From the NCBI RefSeq assembly GCF_003234445.2, contig NZ_CP126269.1, positions 496,001-560,000 of the forward strand: a stretch of DNA of 64,000 bases, written 5' to 3'. The stretch is from Curtobacterium sp. MCLR17_036. GTDB lineage: Bacteria; Actinomycetota; Actinomycetes; Actinomycetales; Microbacteriaceae. The stretch's first letter is position 1. Every line of letters starts with the position of its first letter. Below, in pieces: positions 36,401-43,752 of the stretch. The notes beneath the pieces are model-generated. The model saw nothing but the letters and a program-made list of their open reading frames with translations. It made no database searches and was not told the DNA's origin. The position numbers and the translations under genes were made by a program.

Positions 36401-38929
36401 CTCGTGAACGACGACGGCACCGGGCTCGAGGCGACGGTCGACCGCGCGCCGGCGAACGGCACGCTCGACCTGGCCGCCGACGGCTCGTACACGTACACGC
36501 CGGGGGACGGGTACTCCGGCACGGACACCTTCACCTACACGGCGACGGACCGCGACGGCAGCACGACCACCGGCGCCGTGACGATCACGGTCTCGCCCGC
36601 GACGAAGGCGGACGCCGTCGCCGTCGCGGCGGGCAGCAGCGTCACCGTGACGTCGCGTGACCTCACCGGGAACGACCTCGGCACCGGCCTGCGCGTCACC
36701 GGCGTGCGGGACGGCGAGCACGGCACCGCGAAGCGGAACGAGGACGGCACCGTCACGTACACGCCGGCCCCCGGGTACTCCGGCAAGGACACCTTCGCGT
36801 ACACGGTGACCGACGCCGAGGGCAACACCGCCACCGGGACCGTCGTCGTGACGATCACGCCGGTGATCGCCGGTGGGTCGACCACCGTGACCGCCGACGG
36901 CACCACCACGGTCCCCGCGGACCAGGGCGTGCTCGCCGGAGCGACGGGGACGGAGCTGACCGTCACCGACAACACCGACCCCGAGCACGGTGACGTCACC
37001 GTGGACGAGGACGGCGGCTACACGTACACGCCGCGGCCCGGGTACTCGGGTCCGGACACCTTCGACACCACGATCACCGACGGGTCGGGCAACACCACGA
37101 CCGGTACCGTCACGATCGTCGTCGCGCCGAAGGCCGTGGCGGACGCCGCGGAGACCCGCGCCTCGACCCCGGTCGACGTCGCGGTGACGCGCAACGACTC
37201 CGGCACCGCCCTGACCGTGCGGTCGGTCACGCAGCCGGAGCACGGCACCGCCACCGTCACCGGTGCCGGGACCGTCACGTACACGCCGGCTGCCGGCTTC
37301 TCGGGCACCGACCGGTTCTCGTACACGGTCACCGACCCGACCGGCGGCACCGCGACCGCGGTCGTCACCGTGACGGTCGCGCCGACCGCCGCACCCGACC
37401 GCATGCAGACCGGCCCCGGTACCGCACTGCCCGTCGCCGGGTCCACGCTCACCAAGAACGACGACGGCACGAGCCTCACCGTGACGGGGCACGGCACGGC
37501 CGCGCACGGCACGGTCAGCACGGGCAGCACGCCGGGATCGCTCGTCTACACCCCGGACCGCGGCTTCTCGGGCACGGACACGTTCGCGTACACGGTGACC
37601 GACGCCTCCGGGCAGACCGCCACCTCGACCGTCACCGTCGTCGTCGGCGTCGCCGCGGTCGACCACTGGAACACCACCGCGACGAACGGCACGCTGCGCG
37701 TGCCCGCGTCGAAGGGCGTGCTGGTCGGCGACTCGGGCCGCGGCCTGTGGGCCGCGATGGAGACGGAGCCGCTGCACGGAGCGCTGTCGCTCGACCAGGA
37801 CGGCTCGTACGTCTACACGCCGAAGGCGGACTGGTCCGGACGCGACTGGTTCACGTACTCGGCGAACGACGCCGAGGGGACCGCGGCGTACGCGCTCGTG
37901 ATCATCGACGTCACGCCCACCGCCGTGGACGACCGTGCGTCGACCACGGCCGGCAAGCCGGTCACGGTGCGGGGCCCGGGCGTGCTCGGCAACGACCGCG
38001 GCGCCGGCCTGACGGTCGTCGCCACCGGTCGCGCCCAGCACGGCACGGTCACCATCGCCGCCGTCGGCACCTTCACCTACACCCCGGCGAAGGGCTTCTC
38101 CGGCACGGACACCGTGACCTACCGGGCGCAGGACGCCGCCGGCCAGCAGACGACGGCGACCGTGACCACCACGGTCGGCATCGCCGCCGTCGACGACACC
38201 GCACGCACCATCGCGGGCACCCCGGTCGCCCGTGACGCCGCCCACGGGCTGCTCGCGAACGACCAGGGCACCGGCCTGACCGCCGCCCTGCACCGCGGGC
38301 CGGCCCACGGCGCGGTCCGCGTGCAGCCGAACGGCGCGTACGTCTACACCCCCGCCGACGGGTTCACCGGCAAGGACACCTTCACCTACACGGTGACGGA
38401 CGCCTCGGGGCAGACCACGACCGCCACCGCGACCATCACGGTCGTCGCCGCGGCCGTCGCCGCGGACGACCAGGCGACCGGCAGCGCCGGCAAGCCGGTC
38501 ACGGTGCGACCGCTCGACAACGACCACGGCACCGGCGGCGCCGCGCTCGACCCGTCGACGCTGCACCTGCTCGACCCGCGCACCGGCCAGCCGGTCGACC
38601 GGGTCACCGTCGACGGCGAGGGCACCTGGACCGTCCGCGACGGCTCGGTCGTCCTCACCCCGGCAGAGGGCCACACCGGCACGCTGTTCATCGGGTACAC
38701 GGTGACGGACACCGAGGGGCAGTCGGTCCAGGCGACCATCACGGTCACCTACCCGACGGGCATCGCCGCGGTGGTGCACGACGCCGAGCTCGCCTTCACC
38801 GGCACCACCGGCCTCGTCGGTCTCGGCCTGGGCGCGCTCGCGCTCGTCCTGGCCGGTGTGCTGCTCGCCTCGCGGCGACGCTTCACCGTCGAGCAGGCGC
38901 CCGGCATCCGACGCAGCCCCCGTCCGTAG
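33464..38929 (+). CDS. Giant LAFTG-anchored surface protein with about 15 cadherin-like tandem repeats
   Basis: The 1821-residue protein has a signal peptide (to about residue 41) and an N-terminal beta-propeller-like head of roughly 330 residues (LYATNAAGRVIAVD, TGLYYLGDNATNSW). After a linker come about 15 repeats of 85-90 residues from near residue 425 to 1765. Each repeat reads like GVLxNDxGTGLTV, HGTV, DGSYTYTPADGFSGTDTFTYTVTD and TVTVTV, the tandem-95/Big_9 cadherin-like pattern. LAFTG at residues 1776-1780, a helix and a basic tail complete the anchor. It probably holds an adhesive or polymer-binding head away from the wall. Repeats have diverged, so the region is not a simple recent expansion. 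Confidence 0.95.
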   Translation: MLPVHQGTAVPRRRPALRLVAVLGATLLAGAGLTATTAVAASEPAAAVDASLDGALLCNQNTLYATNAAGRVIAVDISDSDAKGQTAEVATFGAEANNGLGISREGVKMFAAANGGTATLREYDPKTKQVSASIATDATRSIIRGAVDPSTGLYYLGDNATNSWLGAYDPSTKKYIGQVGQITGLKDGNGDFAFSTRGLLFVVAADTVYRVNAEKMPTTPGTASIGTTAIATLPAGTTSPGIAFSSDGYLYVSNAVQTNNVWTTTIYQLDPTSGAEIRHFPIIGDYRASDLATCNYADTLTGQASIDDRWNSGDQFGLAITGGGITPNPGTRGTTTGSANGVQAQKAGAVLSTPTKKYTVTQTAAGTTDPANYDTTWKAVDTTTNAVVAQGTGSTAALTFPAATSSDGTDVVVTFANRLKLTHAQTASDVYSTPVETALDVPAAGVLRNDQGTGLTVTGHTDPQHGTVTMSATDGSFRYVPAKGFSGTDQFTYTATDGGGRTSTSTVTVTVTPTTTDDAFSVHAGRTAKAGAADGLLANDRGSQLTITGNTDPAHGTVTVAADGSYAYTPADGWSGKDSFTYTAKDGSGASSTATVTVTVLPTAGADDVTATAGSPTKGAAPGLLGNDLGTGLTVQGSTQPAHGSVTVAKDGSYTYAPADGYSGPDSFDYTVVDPSGNTDTVTVTVQVAPLAKDDTVRVAAGSTSTADTRATGVLGNDLGTGLTVDSNTAPAHGTVSVDKASGTFTYTPADGFSGTDTFRYTAIDASGAPTTATVRITVAPTAADDDAPTTTGTPVTVPVQRNDHGTDLTTTIVRGPANGTAVVEQDGSVSYTPAAGTSGVDTFEYTVTDGNGATSAPATVTVTVSPRTWADTVSTTAGTRLAIDPATLTANDRGTQLTVTDATGAAHGTVAVDPATGRVVYTPQDGFSGTDTFTYTVTDASGTTATGTVTVVVGPQAAADTAEATAGSTLTVGADRGVLVNDDGTGLEATVDRAPANGTLDLAADGSYTYTPGDGYSGTDTFTYTATDRDGSTTTGAVTITVSPATKADAVAVAAGSSVTVTSRDLTGNDLGTGLRVTGVRDGEHGTAKRNEDGTVTYTPAPGYSGKDTFAYTVTDAEGNTATGTVVVTITPVIAGGSTTVTADGTTTVPADQGVLAGATGTELTVTDNTDPEHGDVTVDEDGGYTYTPRPGYSGPDTFDTTITDGSGNTTTGTVTIVVAPKAVADAAETRASTPVDVAVTRNDSGTALTVRSVTQPEHGTATVTGAGTVTYTPAAGFSGTDRFSYTVTDPTGGTATAVVTVTVAPTAAPDRMQTGPGTALPVAGSTLTKNDDGTSLTVTGHGTAAHGTVSTGSTPGSLVYTPDRGFSGTDTFAYTVTDASGQTATSTVTVVVGVAAVDHWNTTATNGTLRVPASKGVLVGDSGRGLWAAMETEPLHGALSLDQDGSYVYTPKADWSGRDWFTYSANDAEGTAAYALVIIDVTPTAVDDRASTTAGKPVTVRGPGVLGNDRGAGLTVVATGRAQHGTVTIAAVGTFTYTPAKGFSGTDTVTYRAQDAAGQQTTATVTTTVGIAAVDDTARTIAGTPVARDAAHGLLANDQGTGLTAALHRGPAHGAVRVQPNGAYVYTPADGFTGKDTFTYTVTDASGQTTTATATITVVAAAVAADDQATGSAGKPVTVRPLDNDHGTGGAALDPSTLHLLDPRTGQPVDRVTVDGEGTWTVRDGSVVLTPAEGHTGTLFIGYTVTDTEGQSVQATITVTYPTGIAAVVHDAELAFTGTTGLVGLGLGALALVLAGVLLASRRRFTVEQAPGIRRSPRP

Positions 38930-38938
38930 GGAGCGAGG

Positions 38939-39004
38939 GGACGGACTGGAGGCCCGGACCACGTCAGCCGATCGGCGGACGTGATCCGGGCCTCCCGTCC
39001 GTCC
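38939..39004. terminator. Long bidirectional terminator palindrome
   Basis: The arm at 38939-38958 (GGACGGACTGGAGGCCCGGA) pairs with 38985-39004 with one mismatch. CACGTC/GACGTG pairs inside. It separates the convergent adhesin and yedK genes and belongs to the GGACGGGAGGCCCGG family. Confidence 0.8.
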
Positions 39005-39031
39005 GGGGCCGCTGCGCGGCCGCTGCGGTCG

Positions 39032-39763
39032 CTACGCGACCGGCTCGACGAGGTGCGGTCCGTCGTTGCGCACGTTGTTCACCGTGCGGGCCACCTCGTA
39101 CTGCTCGAGCCCGGCCGCCACGGTGAGCGACTCGGCGTCGAGCAGCGACAGCAGGTCACCGGCGGGTCGGTCCCCGTCGAGCCAGGTGTCGTAGCCGTCC
39201 GGCGTCAGGAACGCGGGCATCCGGTCGTGCACCTCGCCGGGGGCGACGTGCGCGTCGCGGGTGATGATCGCGAGCGACAGCCGCCACTTGTCGGGATCGC
39301 CCTCGGGCTTCGTCGGGTCCGGCCAGGCGCTCACGACGCCGGCCATCGCCAGGGCGCCACCGGGCTCGTGCACGAAGTGCGGTTCCTTGCCGTCCTCGCG
39401 CACCACCCACTCGTAGTAGCCCTGCGCGGGGACGATGCAGCGGTTCGACGCGAACGCCCGGCGGAACATGCCGCTCGTCGCCACGGTCTCGATCCGGGCG
39501 TTGATCGGCTTCGGCCGCTGCGTCCGGAAGTCCTTCGCCCAGCTCGGCACGAACCCCCAGCTGATCCGGGGGAGCTCCCGCTCGCCGTGGCGCTGCCGCA
39601 CCGCGTACACGGGGTCGGTCGGAGCGACGTTCCAGCTCGGGGCGAGGCCGGCGTGCACCTCGCCGGTGTCCTCGTCGACGTGCTCGGTGCGGTCGGCGAG
39701 CTCGCCGATCAGCTCGGGCAACAGATCGGCCGTGGTGTCGGAGACGACGAACCTTCCACACAT
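39032..39763 (-). CDS. SOS-response-associated protein, YedK/HMCES family
   Basis: The 243-residue protein starts MCGRFVVS; Cys2 is the residue that bonds covalently to abasic sites in single-stranded DNA. Conserved partners are visible: NAR in KPINARIETV, the Glu in YYEW and the His in EVHDRMP. The family shields abasic lesions as a DNA-protein crosslink and may self-release. The ATG is fixed because Cys2 must follow the initiator Met. It is downstream of the membrane-protein pair. Confidence 0.95.
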   Translation of the reverse strand: MCGRFVVSDTTADLLPELIGELADRTEHVDEDTGEVHAGLAPSWNVAPTDPVYAVRQRHGERELPRISWGFVPSWAKDFRTQRPKPINARIETVATSGMFRRAFASNRCIVPAQGYYEWVVREDGKEPHFVHEPGGALAMAGVVSAWPDPTKPEGDPDKWRLSLAIITRDAHVAPGEVHDRMPAFLTPDGYDTWLDGDRPAGDLLSLLDAESLTVAAGLEQYEVARTVNNVRNDGPHLVEPVA

Positions 39764-39803
39764 GCCGTCCAGTGTGCCCGTCGGAGCGTGTGCGGTCCGG
39801 TCG

Positions 39804-39851
39804 CTCGTGCTCGTGCTCGTGCTCGTGCTGGTGCTGGTGCTCGTGCTCGTG
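39804..39851. repeat. CTCGTG hexamer tandem repeat, 8 copies
   Basis: Four CTCGTG, two CTGGTG and two CTCGTG units form an exact 48-bp array between the yedK start and the stop of the upstream membrane-protein gene. A hexamer keeps any frame open, but no gene uses it. Confidence 0.92.
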
Positions 39852-39852
39852 G

Positions 39853-40497
39853 TCAGCGAGCGGTCTGCGCCTCGGGTGGTTCGGCGGCCTCGGCGGCCTC
39901 GGCGGCCTCGGCGGCGCGGCGGGCGCGTTCGGAGCGCCCGAGGCGCACGAGCGTCTCGGAGACCTGCCCGACCCAGACCGCGGCCCAGGCCAGGTACCAC
40001 CACCGGAGTTGACCGAGCGCGACGAGCGCACCGACCGCGGCGACCACCGACAGGACGGCCGGGGCCGCCCGGCGCAGCGTGCCGATCAGGCTCCGGCGCA
40101 GCAGGACGGTGTCGGTGCGGACGACCTCGCGGTCCTCGGGCCGGACGGGGCGCGGCCGGCGCAGCAGGTACGGTTCCACCGCCGCCCGCACCGCGGCGCG
40201 CTCCGTCGGCCGCACCTGTCGGCCGTTGATCGTCGCCGACGGGTCCGGCGGGCGCCTCGTTGGCAGGCAGGCGAACACGACCAGCCCCACGCCGACCGCC
40301 AGCAGGGCGATGCCGACCGCGCTGCTGGCCGGACCGGTCCCCGTCCAGCCGAGCCGGGCCTGCAGCACCGTCATCGCGGCCGCGGCGACCACCGCGGTGC
40401 CGGCCGACCACAGGCCCGCCCGGCGCACACGGCGGCGGTCCAGCACGTCGAAGGCGTGCCGGCGGAACACCTGCCACCCGAGCGCGAGCACGGTCAC
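39853..40497 (-). CDS. Hypothetical membrane protein with EAA repeat tail
   Basis: The 214-residue protein has two pairs of membrane helices flanking a cytoplasmic segment with TINGRQVRPTERAAVRAAVEP and RPEDREVVRTDTVL. The C-terminus is a short AEAAEAAEAAE run encoded by four copies of a 9-bp repeat (39881-39916 on the plus strand). It overlaps the next gene upstream by 4 bp and appears distantly paralogous to it. Function unknown. Confidence 0.75.
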   Translation of the reverse strand: MTVLALGWQVFRRHAFDVLDRRRVRRAGLWSAGTAVVAAAAMTVLQARLGWTGTGPASSAVGIALLAVGVGLVVFACLPTRRPPDPSATINGRQVRPTERAAVRAAVEPYLLRRPRPVRPEDREVVRTDTVLLRRSLIGTLRRAAPAVLSVVAAVGALVALGQLRWWYLAWAAVWVGQVSETLVRLGRSERARRAAEAAEAAEAAEPPEAQTAR

Positions 40498-41183
40498 TCC
40501 CCGGGCAGCGCGAGCTTGCTGCCGCTCGGTGTGCCGGGTCGGCCGCGGGCCGGCGGGGGCGGCGGGACGGGCGGCAGGGCCTCGGCCTCGACGCGCAGCT
40601 GCTCCTGCCGGCCGAGCGTGCGGACGCCGCCGACCGCCGGGTACGACGAGATCACCGGCAGCAGGATCCAGACCGGGGAGAGGCCGATGACCGTGCCGTC
40701 CGCCGGGATCGTGAACGCGTTGAGCAGTGCGGTCCCGAGCAACCCGACGCCCCAGCCGGCGAGCCACAGGTTGCCGCGGAACGCCGCCCGCACGATGAGG
40801 TCCCGGGTCACGGGCATGCCCTGGAGCACGGCGTCACGGTGCTCCGGGGCGACCGGGGGCGGGTTGCCGCGGTAGTAGCGGGCGATCGCCTCCTGCGTGC
40901 GCCAGCCGATCCGCGGCTCGGGCAGCAGTGCCCACCCCTTCGGACCGATCGGGACCAGCCCTGCTCCGAAGCAGCCGACCCCCAAGGCGAGCAGCAGGGC
41001 GACGACGATGCCGGCGACGGGCGGCAGGTCCTCGTCGACGTCGGTCAGCAGGCCGAGCAGGAGCAGGCCGACGAACGCGACCGCACCGACGACGACGCCG
41101 ACGAGCCGGAACCGGCGACGCATGCGGTCGTCGACGAGCACCGGGAGGCGCTCCCGGTACACCTGCCTGCCGATCGTGAACAC
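40494..41183 (-). CDS. Hypothetical membrane protein, paralogue of its neighbour
   Basis: The 229-residue protein has the same layout as the gene at 39853: N-terminal RQVYRERLPVLVDDRMRRRF, two helices, a cytoplasmic part (WRTQEAIARYYRG, PPVAPEHRDAVLQG), two helices and a Pro-rich tail (LPPVPPPPPARGRPG). The shared layout and the P-(E)-(H/D)R pattern suggest an old tandem duplication. GTG start. Function unknown. Confidence 0.75.
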   Translation of the reverse strand: MFTIGRQVYRERLPVLVDDRMRRRFRLVGVVVGAVAFVGLLLLGLLTDVDEDLPPVAGIVVALLLALGVGCFGAGLVPIGPKGWALLPEPRIGWRTQEAIARYYRGNPPPVAPEHRDAVLQGMPVTRDLIVRAAFRGNLWLAGWGVGLLGTALLNAFTIPADGTVIGLSPVWILLPVISSYPAVGGVRTLGRQEQLRVEAEALPPVPPPPPARGRPGTPSGSKLALPGE

Positions 41184-41212
41184 ACGTCATGTCTACCGGA
41201 CCGGCGTGGTCG

Positions 41213-41260
41213 GTGCCCTGCGCCCGTCCGGGTACCGTGCCCTGCTCCCGTTCGGGTACC
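41213..41260. repeat. Two tandem 24-bp repeats containing a -10 box
   Basis: Units 41213-41236 and 41237-41260 differ at two positions. Each ends GGGTACC, and the following GTGC completes TACCGT. The second copy forms the predicted leaderless -10 of the YchJ gene, so the duplication doubles the promoter element. Confidence 0.9.
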
Positions 41261-41262
41261 GT
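41257..41262 (+). promoter_or_regulatory. Leaderless -10 (TACCGT) for the YchJ gene
   Basis: TACCGT ends 6 nt before GTG 41269. A second copy of the same hexamer lies at 41233-41238 in the upstream repeat unit. Confidence 0.55.
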
Positions 41263-41268
41263 GCGGAC

Positions 41269-41655
41269 GTGATCACGGACACGACCCGGTGCCCCTGCCT
41301 GAGCGGCAACCCCTACGGCGAGTGCTGCGGCCCACTGCACGCCGGCGCCGCGGTCCCCACGGCCGAGCGGCTCATGCGCTCCCGGTTCAGCGCGTTCGCC
41401 CTCGGGCTGCCGGAGTACCTGCTGCACACCTGGCACCCGCGCACGCGACCGAGCGACCTCGAGCTCGACCCGCAGCAGCGCTGGACCCGGCTCGACGTCC
41501 TGTCGACGAGCGCGGGAGGCCCGTTCGACACGACCGGCACCGTCGCGTTCCGCGCGTGGTGGCGGAGCGACGACGACCGCGGCACCCTCGAGGAGACGAG
41601 CACCTTCGTGCGCGAACACGGGCGCTGGTCCTACGTCGACGGGGTGGTCGGCTGA
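41269..41655 (+). CDS. YchJ-family (UPF0225) SEC-C motif protein
   Basis: The 128-residue protein begins with a zinc-binding SEC-C-like cluster, CPCLSGNPYGECCGPLH, followed by AERLMRSRFSAFALGLPEYL and an NTF2-like domain (RWTRLDVLSTSAG, VAFRAWWR, STFVREHGRWSYVDG). It lacks the second, C-terminal SEC-C motif found in longer members. The biochemical role is not established. GTG start behind a duplicated -10. Confidence 0.9.
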   Translation: MITDTTRCPCLSGNPYGECCGPLHAGAAVPTAERLMRSRFSAFALGLPEYLLHTWHPRTRPSDLELDPQQRWTRLDVLSTSAGGPFDTTGTVAFRAWWRSDDDRGTLEETSTFVREHGRWSYVDGVVG

Positions 41656-41676
41656 CCGCGGCCCTGCTCGGGTCGG

Positions 41677-42540
41677 TCAGCCGATCGTGGCGGGGAGCCC
41701 GACGGCGGTGCGCATCGCGCGGCGGACCGCGGCCTCGTCGGGCAGCAGCTCGTCCTCGTCGCCGGTCAGGAAGAAGCGGATCTGGCCGACGGCCTGCTCG
41801 GCGAGCATGTCGAGGCCGTTGAGCACCCGTCCGCCCGCCGCCGACCAACGAGTCGACGCCGCGGTCGGCCAGGGTTCGTAGGCGACGTCGAACAGCACGG
41901 CATCCGGGCCGGACGGCACGAGGTCGAGTTCGTCCGCCGCTCCGCCGGGCAGGGTCGAGACGACGAAGCCGTGCCGGGTGCCGGCCAGGTCGCCGAGGGG
42001 CAGGACCTCGAGCGAGACGCCGAGCCGCACGGCCAGGTCGACGAGCGGGCCGGCCTTCGCGGTGTCGCGCAGGAACACCCGCACGAGCTCGGCCCCGAGC
42101 CGGACGGCGGCCGTGAGGGCGCTCGTCGCGGTCGCGCCGCCGCCGAGGACCGTCGCCTCGCCGGGGAGGTGGCCGAGCGCCTCGACCGGGCGCACGAGTC
42201 CCTGCACGTCGGTGTTCGCCCCGCAGCGCAGCACCGCGTCGCCGACCGCGCGGAACGCGACCGTGTTCGCCACGCCGAGCTCGTCGACGAGCGGGGTCGT
42301 CCGGTCGAGCAGTGGCAGGACCTCGCGCTTGAGCGGCATCGTGAGGCTCAGCCCGCGCCACTCCGGACCCAGCCCCGCGACGAAGGTGTCGAGCCCACCG
42401 GAGGCGACCTCGTGCCTCCCGTACGTCCAGGGCAGGTCGAGCACGTCGTAGGCCGCTGCGTGCAGCGTGGGCGAGAGCGAGTGTGCGATGGGGGAGCCGA
42501 GCACCGCGAGGTGCGTGCGGCCGGAGTCGGTGAGCGCCAC
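41677..42540 (-). CDS. aroE: Shikimate dehydrogenase
   Basis: The 287-residue enzyme reduces 3-dehydroshikimate to shikimate with NADPH in aromatic amino acid synthesis. Visible features are the substrate motif SPIAHSLSPTLH, the catalytic Lys in LSLTMPLKREV, NTDVQG and the nucleotide loop VLGGGATATSA. It starts at GTG 42540 and diverges from the siderophore-binding gene, with only 45 bp between starts, so iron control could touch both. Chorismate mutase lies 2 kb away but is not in the same operon. Confidence 0.93.
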   Translation of the reverse strand: MALTDSGRTHLAVLGSPIAHSLSPTLHAAAYDVLDLPWTYGRHEVASGGLDTFVAGLGPEWRGLSLTMPLKREVLPLLDRTTPLVDELGVANTVAFRAVGDAVLRCGANTDVQGLVRPVEALGHLPGEATVLGGGATATSALTAAVRLGAELVRVFLRDTAKAGPLVDLAVRLGVSLEVLPLGDLAGTRHGFVVSTLPGGAADELDLVPSGPDAVLFDVAYEPWPTAASTRWSAAGGRVLNGLDMLAEQAVGQIRFFLTGDEDELLPDEAAVRRAMRTAVGLPATIG

Positions 42541-42566
42541 GTGCTCGAGCGTACTCGTCGGCGCGA

Positions 42567-42585
42567 TTAGGTTAGGCTACCCTTT
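42567..42585. promoter_or_regulatory. DtxR/IdeR iron box
   Basis: TTAGGTTAGGCTACCCTTT matches the 19-bp DtxR/IdeR consensus TTAGGTTAGGCTAACCTAA at 16 of 19 positions. It ends at the base before the GTG start and contains the TAGGCT -10 at 42573-42578. Iron-loaded repressor bound here would block transcription initiation. Confidence 0.88.
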
Positions 42586-43593
42586 GTGAATCGTTCTCCC
42601 CTCCGCTTCCGACGCGTGCTCGCCGCGGCCGGCGCCGTCGTCGCCGCGTCCCTCGTCCTCGCCGGGTGCGCCTCCGGCTCCGACTCGTCGACGGACACCT
42701 CGTCGTCGGGCTCGTCCGACGCGGCCTTCCCCGTGTCCATCACTACCGCCCTCGGGACGACGACCATCGAGTCGCAGCCGAAGCGCGTCGTCGCGCTCGG
42801 CTGGGGTGACGCCGAGACGGCGCTCGAGCTCGGCGTGCAGCCGGTCGGTGCCAGCGACTGGCTCGCGTTCGGTGGGGACGGCGTCGGGCCCTGGCTCAAG
42901 GGTGCCTACACGAAGTCGCCGAAGATCATCCAGACGCTCGAGCCGAGCTATGAGGACATCCTCAAGCTCGACCCGGACCTGATCCTCGACGTGAAGTCGT
43001 CGGGCGACAAGGACCGCTACGACAAGCTGTCCGCCATCGCGCCGACCGTGGCGATCCCGAAGGGCGGCGAGAACTACCTGACGACGACCGAGCAGCAGAC
43101 CACGATGATCGCGAAGGCGCTCGGCAAGGAGTCCGAGGGCAAGAAGCTGCTCACCGGCCTCGACGACGCGTACGCAGCCGCCCGCAAGGCGCACCCGGAC
43201 TTCGAGGGCAAGACCGCCGTCGTCGGCGCGTACACGTCCGAGGGCTTCGGTGCGTACGCCTCGGCCGACAGCCGCTCGCAGTTCATGGAGAACCTCGGCT
43301 TCACGATCCCGTCGGCGATCGACGACGAGGCTGGCAAGGCCTTCTCGGTCTCGCTGTCCGACGAGAACCTCGACCTGCTCGACGCCGACCTCACGCTGAT
43401 CCTGCCGATCTACGTCGACGCGTCGAAGGCGGAGTCGGACAAGCTGTTCCAGAAGGTGCCGTCGGTCGAGGCCGGTCACTCGATCGTCTTCGACGACGCC
43501 GACGTGTCCTCGGCGTTCTCGATGGGCACCACGGCCGCGATCGAGTGGGCGCTCGACAAGCTGCCCGCCCAGTTCGAGGAGAAGCTCGGCTAG
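42586..43593 (+). CDS. Iron-siderophore ABC transporter substrate-binding lipoprotein
   Basis: The 335-residue lipoprotein has a lipobox (LVLAGC), a Ser/Asp-rich spacer and a FepB/FhuD-type fold: KRVVALGWGDAETALELG, EPSYEDILKLDPDLIL, KLSAIAPTVAI and a final AIEWALDKLP. It captures a ferric siderophore outside the membrane. The IdeR box abuts the GTG start and no ribosome site exists, so the mRNA is probably leaderless. No permease or ATPase gene is adjacent, so it must share a transporter encoded elsewhere. Confidence 0.93.
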   Translation: MNRSPLRFRRVLAAAGAVVAASLVLAGCASGSDSSTDTSSSGSSDAAFPVSITTALGTTTIESQPKRVVALGWGDAETALELGVQPVGASDWLAFGGDGVGPWLKGAYTKSPKIIQTLEPSYEDILKLDPDLILDVKSSGDKDRYDKLSAIAPTVAIPKGGENYLTTTEQQTTMIAKALGKESEGKKLLTGLDDAYAAARKAHPDFEGKTAVVGAYTSEGFGAYASADSRSQFMENLGFTIPSAIDDEAGKAFSVSLSDENLDLLDADLTLILPIYVDASKAESDKLFQKVPSVEAGHSIVFDDADVSSAFSMGTTAAIEWALDKLPAQFEEKLG

Positions 43594-43594
43594 G

Positions 43595-43669
43595 ACGAGC
43601 CTGCCTGCTCCGAGCCTGCTTGATCCGAGCCTGCTTGATCCGAGCCTGCTTGCTCCGAGCCTGCTTGCT
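43595..43669. repeat. 15-bp minisatellite, five copies
   Basis: Five head-to-tail copies of CCGAGCCTGCTTGMT-type units begin one base after the siderophore-binding gene stop. Copies two and three are identical, and so are four and five. The array lies before the terminator. It is not part of a recognisable gene. Confidence 0.92.
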
Positions 43670-43678
43670 CCGACGACG

Positions 43679-43720
43679 AACGCGCACGGCCGACCGGAAG
43701 ACCGGTCGGCCGTGCGCGTT
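43679..43720. terminator. 19-bp bidirectional terminator
   Basis: The arm at 43679-43697 (AACGCGCACGGCCGACCGG) is exactly complementary to 43702-43720, with a 4-nt loop, between convergent genes. Confidence 0.9.
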
Positions 43721-43752
43721 CGTGTGGGTGCGTGCGCTCGCGCGCGCCAGCG

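Noticed and set aside
33341..38962. A 1873-codon open frame on the minus strand opposite the giant adhesin
   Set aside because: It is an antisense shadow of the high-GC repeat codons: Arg/Val/Gly-rich, no domain, no ribosome site, and the plus-strand protein has clear repeats, signal peptide and anchor.
43595..43669. Possible CRISPR array
   Set aside because: Units are 15 bp, contiguous and without spacers, so it is a minisatellite.
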